Assembly: GCA_035266845.1 (NCBI GenBank)
Contig: DATFMP010000059.1
Location: forward strand, 1 to 64,000
DNA from: DATFMP01 sp035266845
GTDB taxonomy: Bacteria > SAR324 > JACQKK01
Direction: 5' to 3'
DNA: 64,000 nt
Shown here one piece after another: positions 59,278 to 64,000 of this stretch. The notes beneath the pieces are model-generated. The model was not told the DNA's origin, did not search any database, and worked only from the letters and a program-made list of their open reading frames with translations. Position numbers and translations under genes: made by a program. Each line of letters starts with the position of its first letter. Within the stretch, counting starts at the first letter, position 1.

Positions 59278-59899
59278 GCTCCCGCCCAGCATCGGATGGC
59301 ACTCGGGGTCGCCCCCTCCCAACGCACCGCCTCTCGCTACATAAGCTGCACCTGCCGCCTTGCGCTCCCGTGTTTCGTCGTGTAGTTTACTGACCAGTCA
59401 AGTATTTAACCGTAGGATCGCGATGTGACCGTTTGCGGCCGCCGCGTCAAATGCACCAGGGTTTCGCGCGGGAGGTGCGTCCTCCTCCTGATTCCAGTCG
59501 CCTTCCGCGCACCCCTGGGCCAACGCATCGGCCTCCTGCCGCCGGGCAACCCGCGGCAGACCGCGCACGAACCGGTGCCACCCCGCATTCCGGTTGGTGG
59601 ACTCTCCCCGATGACCTGACCCATGTCCGGGGCGGCACCGGTTCGGCATCTCCGCTGGCTCTCCATCCCCGCTGAACCCGCATACGGAGCCATGCCCGAG
59701 CGACGGGCACTGGCCGTGTTCCGCACAGCGCCACCGTCGATTCCGTCCCCGCACCACAGCACCGCCCCCAGCGAGCGGCTGTAAAGACGACACCCCTTTC
59801 CGTATGCGTGGAATGGGGGTAGGGTGTCTACCTTGGCCCTGCGGCCAGCCCTGACCGCCCGCGCCGGCCCCCCGCACCCCCATCCCCGGAGCTGCGCCC
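59278..59899. other. 622-bp gene-free region
   Basis: I find no convincing gene; open frames on both strands (for example 59406-60005 minus) are Arg/Gly/Ser-rich and random-looking. It contains an operator-like ACTGACCAGT at 59389-59398. The region may be a remnant of a lost gene that the TetR protein controlled. Confidence 0.5.
59389..59398. promoter_or_regulatory. Operator-like ACTGACCAGT
   Basis: The near-palindrome lies in TTTACTGACCAGTCAAG, 111 bp after the tetR-type stop codon. ACTG-NN-CAGT cores occur in operators of several TetR-family regulators. There is no gene start within 500 bp, so the functional target is unclear. Confidence 0.35.
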
Positions 59900-60721
59900 A
59901 TGAGCGACCTCGCCGACCTGATGCGCTTCCGCAAGCAGCACCCCGAACAATCCGCGCAGGTGCGGGGGGCGCGCTGGGGCGTGATTGACTCGGCGACCGG
60001 CGCACGGGCGAACAGTAGCCGCACGCTTGTGCTCTTGCCGGGCACGCTGGGCACGGCGGAAATCTTCTGGCAGCAGATGCGGGCGCTCTCCCGTCAGGTG
60101 CGGCTGATCGCCTTCACCTACCCGGCCGTGCCGGACGTGGAGCGCTTTGCGGACGGCATCGCGGAGATCCTGCGCGTCAAGGGCATTCGCATCACGAGCC
60201 TGCTGGGCTCCTCGCTGGGCGGGTACACGGCGCAATTGGTGGCGGCGCGTCACCCGGAGTTGGTGGAGCGGCTGTTCATCGGCAACTCCCTCTGCGATCC
60301 GCACGCCTCCTGGCGGCCGCGCAATCCCCCGCTGGAGGAACTGGAGGCCATGCCGGCCCGCGATCTGAAGGCCGAGCGCGTGGCCCGGGTGAACGATTGG
60401 CCGGAGAGCGACCCGGGCTTGGCGCTCGCCAAGCGGGTAATTGGCATGCAGGGCCGCGAGATGATCTCCGCGCGGCACCTCAAGGCACGCGTGCTGGCGT
60501 TGCTGCGTGCGCAGAACGCGCCCCCGCTGTCCCTTCCGACGGACCGCATCGCCATCATCGATTGCGCGGACGACCCCGTGATGCCACCCGCGGCGCGGCA
60601 GGAAGTGCGCGACCGCTACCCCGGCGCCACGGTGCATACCCTGCCCACGGGCGGGCACTTCCCGTACATCTCGCGTCCCGGGCCCTACACAGACATCCTG
60701 CGCCAGCACCTGCTGCGGTAG
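59900..60721 (+). CDS. Alpha/beta hydrolase (maspardin-like)
   Basis: 273-residue hydrolase-fold protein. The nucleophile elbow is LLGSSLGGYTAQ (Ser about 103), the acid residue is in IIDCADDPVMP and the histidine is in LPTGGHFPYISRPG. Cysteine at ARHPELVERLFIGNSLCDP is not conserved in known families. Eukaryotic maspardin has a similar GSSLGGY elbow, but bacterial roles are unknown. It is followed after 189 bp by the second CoA-transferase gene on the same strand. Confidence 0.83.
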   Translation: MSDLADLMRFRKQHPEQSAQVRGARWGVIDSATGARANSSRTLVLLPGTLGTAEIFWQQMRALSRQVRLIAFTYPAVPDVERFADGIAEILRVKGIRITSLLGSSLGGYTAQLVAARHPELVERLFIGNSLCDPHASWRPRNPPLEELEAMPARDLKAERVARVNDWPESDPGLALAKRVIGMQGREMISARHLKARVLALLRAQNAPPLSLPTDRIAIIDCADDPVMPPAARQEVRDRYPGATVHTLPTGGHFPYISRPGPYTDILRQHLLR

Positions 60722-60910
60722 GCGCCGCGACGTACCGGGCGAAGGTCCGCGTCGGACCCGTCCGCCCCGCACGCAGGCTGCTGCTGCGCTTGGCGGGTTG
60801 AACGGCTAAGCCCGGCTGGGGTATACCTCGGCATCACGAACGCCCGCGGTGCGCTCCCATCGCCGCCGGCGGTGCTTGTACACCTCCGACCCTGCGAAGG
60901 ACGACTCACC

Positions 60911-62107
60911 ATGACCGAAGGAAACTCCCTGCCCCTGGCCGGCATCCGCGTGCTCGACATGTCGCGCGTGCTGGCCGGCCCCTTCTGCGGCCACACGCTG
61001 GCCAACCTCGGTGCCGAGGTGATCAAGGTGGAGGACGCCAAGGGCGACGAGACGCGCTACTGGGCGCCGTTCACCAAGGACATGAGCGACTCGTTCATGG
61101 CGCTCAACTTCAACAAGCGCGGCATCGTGGTGAACCTGAAGACGGACGGGGGGGTGGAGGTCATCCGCGAGCTTGCCAAAGGGGCGGACGTGCTGGTGGA
61201 GAACTTCAAGACGGGCGACATGGAGAAGTTCGGGCTGGGCTACGAGACCCTGCGCGAGCTTAATCCGCGCCTGGTGTACACCTCCATCGCCGCCTTCGGG
61301 CGCCAGGGGCCGCTGGCCAAGCGTCCGGGCTATGAGACGCTGCTGCAGGCCTACAGCGGGATCATGAGCTTCACGGGCATGCCGGACGGCGAGCCGGTGC
61401 GCACAGGTGTCTCGTTTCTCGACCTCACCTCCGGCCTCACCGCCGCGCTTGCCACGGTGGTGGCGCTGTACCGCCGCCGCGATACGGACCTGGGCGGCAA
61501 GGTGGAGGGCTCCCTGCTGCAGAGCGCGCTGGGGCTGATGCTGGTGCAGCTCGTGCCGTTCTTCAACAACGGCCTGCTGCCCAAGAAGCTGGGCTCCGGG
61601 CACGCCAGCGCCACGCCCTACCAAGCCTTCCGCACCGGCGACGGCTGGGTGCTCATCGCCGCGGCCAACCAGAACCTGTGGGAGCGCATGGCCAAGGCGC
61701 TCAAGCTGGAGTGGATGCTGGCGGAGCCCAAATACAAGGACAACCCCAGCCGCATGGCCAACCTGCCCGAGTTCCTGGGCCACCTGAACGAAGCGCTGGC
61801 GAAGTGGAAGACCGAGGATGTGGTGCAGACCCTGGTGGCCGCCGGCGTGCCCTCCTCCCCCATCAACAACCTGGCCGAGCTGATGGCGGGGGGGCAGGTG
61901 GACGCCCTGCACCCGTTCGTCGAGACGGACGACCCGGACTACGGCCACATCAAGACGTCCAACGTGCCCTTCCACCTCACGGACTTCGGCGCGCGCACCA
62001 TCCATCGGCCGCCCCGGCTGGGCGAACACACGCGGCAGGTGCTGGGCGAGCTGGGCTACGATGCCGCCCGCATCGACGCCCTGTATGCGGCAGGAGCCGT
62101 GGCGTAA
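60911..62107 (+). CDS. Family III CoA-transferase (CaiB/BaiF), paralogue 2
   Basis: 398-residue CoA-transferase with the hallmark IRVLDMSRVLAGPFCGHTLANLGAEVIKVED segment (partly shown) and the GVSFLDLTSGL region containing the catalytic Asp near residue 169. It is divergent in sequence from the 56.5-kb paralogue, so the two probably act on different acids. A GAAGGA ribosome-binding site lies upstream of the ATG at 60911. The next gene (DUF488) begins 50 bp later. Confidence 0.93.
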   Translation: MTEGNSLPLAGIRVLDMSRVLAGPFCGHTLANLGAEVIKVEDAKGDETRYWAPFTKDMSDSFMALNFNKRGIVVNLKTDGGVEVIRELAKGADVLVENFKTGDMEKFGLGYETLRELNPRLVYTSIAAFGRQGPLAKRPGYETLLQAYSGIMSFTGMPDGEPVRTGVSFLDLTSGLTAALATVVALYRRRDTDLGGKVEGSLLQSALGLMLVQLVPFFNNGLLPKKLGSGHASATPYQAFRTGDGWVLIAAANQNLWERMAKALKLEWMLAEPKYKDNPSRMANLPEFLGHLNEALAKWKTEDVVQTLVAAGVPSSPINNLAELMAGGQVDALHPFVETDDPDYGHIKTSNVPFHLTDFGARTIHRPPRLGEHTRQVLGELGYDAARIDALYAAGAVA

Positions 62108-62157
62108 GCGCACGCCGCGCGGACCGGCACGCGCAACCCCCAGACGGAGCGCACCCG

Positions 62158-62526
62158 ATGGCGACCGGCAAGCATCCCGCGCCGCGCCTCAAGCGCGTCT
62201 ACGAGGCACGGGTACCGGAGGACGGCACGCGCGTGCTGGTGGAGCGGCTCTGGCCGCGCGGCGTCCGCAAGGAAGACCCGCGCGTCGACCTGTGGCTGAA
62301 GGACATCGCGCCCACGCCGGACCTGCGCACGTGGTTCGCCCACGACCCCGCCAAGTGGGCGGAGTTCCAGCACCGTTACCGCGCCGAGCTGGCCGCCAAT
62401 CCGGACGCCGTGGCGAAGCTGCGCGCGCTGTTGGGCGAGGGCCCGGTGACGCTGGTCTACGCCGCCCGCGACGAGGAACGCAACAGCGCCCGCCTGCTGC
62501 TGGAGTGGCTGAGGGAAGGGGATTGA
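62158..62526 (+). CDS. DUF488 family protein
   Basis: 122-residue protein with the core LVERLWPRGVRKEDPRVDLWLKDIAPT (partly visible from residue 25), the family hallmark. DUF488 proteins are small cytoplasmic proteins of unknown function; some are annotated as MarR-operon partners. A GGAG ribosome-binding site precedes the ATG at 62158. It ends 6 bp from the convergent hicA stop. Confidence 0.9.
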   Translation: MATGKHPAPRLKRVYEARVPEDGTRVLVERLWPRGVRKEDPRVDLWLKDIAPTPDLRTWFAHDPAKWAEFQHRYRAELAANPDAVAKLRALLGEGPVTLVYAARDEERNSARLLLEWLREGD

Positions 62527-62532
62527 GCCCGG

Positions 62533-62763
62533 CTACTCGGTCTCGAAGGCCGAGCGCGGGATTCCTCTTTGCCGAATGATGGAGAGCAACGTGCCCCGGC
62601 GGATCTCGGAGTGATCGGGAATCGGGACGGTGACCGTGCGCCCGCCTTCCGTGCATTGCATCACCAAATGGCTCCCTCGCCTGCGCACCTCCTGAAAGCC
62701 ATGGGATTCCAGCAATCGCATCAGGTCGCGGCCGGAGAATACGCGCCGCCTAACCAACTGCAA
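62533..62763 (-). CDS. hicA: HicA-family mRNA interferase toxin
   Basis: 76-residue double-stranded-RNA-binding-fold toxin. The active histidine lies in RRGSHLVM (H32) and the family tail TVPIPDHSEIRRGTLLSIIRQ is present. Starts are TTG codons (62763 or 62757), no ATG being available. It overlaps the end of hicB by 14 bp. HicA cleaves mRNA when free of antitoxin. It is convergent with DUF488 with a 6-bp gap. Confidence 0.88.
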   Translation of the reverse strand: MQLVRRRVFSGRDLMRLLESHGFQEVRRRGSHLVMQCTEGGRTVTVPIPDHSEIRRGTLLSIIRQRGIPRSAFETE

Positions 62764-62977
62764 TCTCGAGCTGCGTGACGTACACCTCTCCCCGCAGGCG
62801 TTCCGCCACTTCCTCCGGCGGCGCGGTCTCTAGGAAGAGTTGGAGCGCCTCGATCAGGTTGGCTCGGGCTTCCGCGATGCTCGCGCCCTGGCTGGCCACG
62901 TCCAATTCCGGACACAGCGCGACGTACCCGTCGCCCTCCCGTTCGATCACAGCGGTGAAACGATGGTGGGTCTGCAT
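62750..62977 (-). CDS. hicB: HicB-family antitoxin
   Basis: 75-residue antitoxin. The partial RNase H-like fold is seen as FTAVIEREGDGYVALCPELDVASQGASIAEARANL, followed by LIEALQLFLE. It lacks the extra C-terminal DNA-binding domain of longer HicB proteins, so autoregulation may need another factor. The gene precedes hicA, the reverse of the classic hicAB order. The ATG at 62977 is preferred over the upstream one at 63001. Confidence 0.85.
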   Translation of the reverse strand: MQTHHRFTAVIEREGDGYVALCPELDVASQGASIAEARANLIEALQLFLETAPPEEVAERLRGEVYVTQLEIAVG

Positions 62978-63072
62978 GTGGCAATCTTCCCGTGCGTACA
63001 CCGGCAGTTTCGACTCCCGATGACCGATCGTAGCGGCTCGGCACCGGCCCGTCCAATACGTCCGGGCGCCGG

Positions 63073-63288
63073 CTACCGCTCGCCTTCGTCGTCGCCGGGG
63101 GTGTCTTCGGTGGGGAGGGCATAGCCGCCCTCGGCCCAGGTGCCCAGGTCGATCATCTTGCAGCGCTCGGAGCAGAACGGCCGCCAGGGATTGCCCTCAT
63201 AGGGCGTGAGCTCGCCGCACTGGGGACACTTCACCCTCTGCGGCATGTCGGGTCGGCCACGACGGCCGTTGCCGGATTGATCGCTCAT
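63073..63288 (-). CDS. yacG: DNA gyrase inhibitor YacG (zinc finger)
   Basis: 71-residue protein with a treble-clef zinc finger made of C21PQC24 and C39SERC43, and the core WRPFCSERCKMIDLGTWAEGGY. YacG proteins bind GyrB and inhibit gyrase; they are mainly proteobacterial. The acidic tail is typical. It is downstream of the HicBA pair and upstream of the sigma-54 activator, and it has no coaE neighbour in the window, unlike the E. coli locus. Confidence 0.93.
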   Translation of the reverse strand: MSDQSGNGRRGRPDMPQRVKCPQCGELTPYEGNPWRPFCSERCKMIDLGTWAEGGYALPTEDTPGDDEGER

Positions 63289-63377
63289 GCCGCCTCCTGT
63301 CTATTCTCGATTCAACGATGGACCCAAGCTCCGCGGCCCTGCGGAGCGGCGTGCGGCGATGCAACCCCGGTCGCAGT

Positions 63378-64000
63378 TCAGGGGCTCGCTTCCGCGGGTT
63401 GGCCGGACCCGCCACGCTTGCGGATGCCCAGCGCCTGGATTTTGGCGCGCAGGGTGTTGCGGTTGATGCCCAACACCTTGGCTGCGCGCACCTGGTTCCA
63501 GTTCAGCTCGTTCAGCACCTGGCGGATCAACGGGCGCTCCAGGTGCGTCTCGGCACGCTGCAGCAGGCCCGTGCCGCCATCCGCGCAGTAGGCGCGCACG
63601 ACGGACTGCCACGTCTGCAGCACGGTCTGCTCGAAGGCCTGGTCCAGATCGGCTGGCGCGCCTTCGCCGGCGATGTTGCGGGGCAGATCCTCCGCGTCGA
63701 TCACGGCCGAGCGCGCCGTGATGACCAGACTCTTGATGACGTTCTCCAACTCCCGCACGTTGCCCGGCCAATCGTGCGCGGTGAGGCGCTGAATCGCCTC
63801 GGGCGTCAGCGTGCGTGGCGGCACACCCATCTTCTCCGCGTAGCGCCGCACAAAGTGCTCGCATAGCAGCGGCACATCCTCGCGGATCTCCCGCAGGGGC
63901 GCGGAGCGCAGGGTGAACGTGTTGATGCGGTAGAAAAGATCCTGGCGGAAGCGCCCCTGGGCCACCGCCTCATCCAGGCTCTGGTTCGTGGCGGCGATCA
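63378..64000 (-). CDS. Sigma-54-dependent regulator, NtrC family (N-terminus cut by window edge)
   Basis: C-terminal 207 residues are visible. The end of the AAA+ domain shows AATNQSL, GRFRQDLFYRINTFTL and WPGNVRELENVI, and the C-terminus is a Fis-type HTH in LNWNQVRAAKVLGINRNTLRAKIQALGI. These identify an enhancer-binding activator of RNA polymerase-sigma54. The AAA+ GAFTGA loop and any response-regulator receiver domain lie beyond the right edge. The helix VRAAKVLGINRNTLR suggests NtrC or a close relative. A Gly/Ser/Pro tail ends the protein. Confidence 0.9.
   Translation of the reverse strand, partial: IAATNQSLDEAVAQGRFRQDLFYRINTFTLRSAPLREIREDVPLLCEHFVRRYAEKMGVPPRTLTPEAIQRLTAHDWPGNVRELENVIKSLVITARSAVIDAEDLPRNIAGEGAPADLDQAFEQTVLQTWQSVVRAYCADGGTGLLQRAETHLERPLIRQVLNELNWNQVRAAKVLGINRNTLRAKIQALGIRKRGGSGQPAEASP

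Noticed and set aside
59398..60054. Minus-strand open frame of about 218 residues in the gap before the hydrolase gene
   Set aside because: Composition is Arg/Gly/Ser-rich with no domain, it overlaps the start of a well-supported gene, and high GC makes such frames common.

Overview
This is a 64 kb chromosomal window from a high-GC Gram-negative bacterium, most likely a free-living proteobacterium. The support is a YacG gyrase-inhibitor homologue, an NtrC-type sigma-54 activator, a TRAP transporter, a lipobox outer-membrane lipoprotein, beta-barrel proteins ending in aromatic residues and two Family III CoA-transferases. The gene content is catabolic and accessory rather than core. I see no phage, no recognisable transposase, no CRISPR array and no rRNA. 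There is one tRNA (Asn, GTT).

Layout, left to right: a truncated MmgE/PrpD gene and lysS (1-2.8 kb); a TlpA-like thioredoxin; a DctPQM TRAP operon (3.8-6.7 kb); a translationally coupled operon of a type III polyketide synthase, a FabF-like ketosynthase and an acyl carrier protein (7-9.9 kb), with two tandem EamA transporters upstream; an AcuI/YhdH-type reductase; an LtaS-like membrane phosphotransferase/sulfatase; a metallophosphoesterase and two secreted proteins; a tandemly duplicated amidase and M20D amidohydrolase cluster (19.3-25.1 kb); an SDR protein, a DUF255 protein and a lipoprotein; tRNA-Asn; an ArsR-SRPBCC pair with a clear promoter/operator; the high-affinity phosphate transporter in the order pstC-A-B-S (31.9-35.9 kb); small enzymes and two divergent outer-membrane proteins; a metallo-beta-lactamase protein with two cyclic-nucleotide-binding domains; an ABC peptide/amide uptake unit with an AtzG/AtzE-like amidase (45.5-50.7 kb); a VKOR-thioredoxin fusion (50.8-51.7 kb); hydrolases, CoA-transferases, a GST and a TetR regulator; and finally HicBA, YacG and a truncated sigma-54 activator.

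Three things stand out. First, the VKOR-thioredoxin gene is interrupted by one in-frame TGA exactly where the first cysteine of the thioredoxin CXXC motif belongs. The frame stays open and thioredoxin-like for 80 more codons, and a 40-nt SECIS-like hairpin starts directly after the TGA. This is a candidate selenocysteine VKOR that would carry a UPVC motif; a TGC-to-TGA nonsense mutation or sequencing error is the alternative. Second, a dispersed family of about 213-bp multi-hairpin elements (six full or partial copies, plus two short relatives) sits directly after stop codons. Several copies overlap a TAG stop by two bases, and almost all have the same orientation relative to the gene they follow. 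Third, the type III PKS-KS-ACP operon is an unusual combination of a CoA-type and an ACP-dependent condensing enzyme.

The degradative genes (amidases, M20D hydrolases, CoA-transferases, TRAP and ABC importers) suggest a heterotroph using amides, peptides and carboxylic acids. Substrates cannot be fixed from sequence alone.
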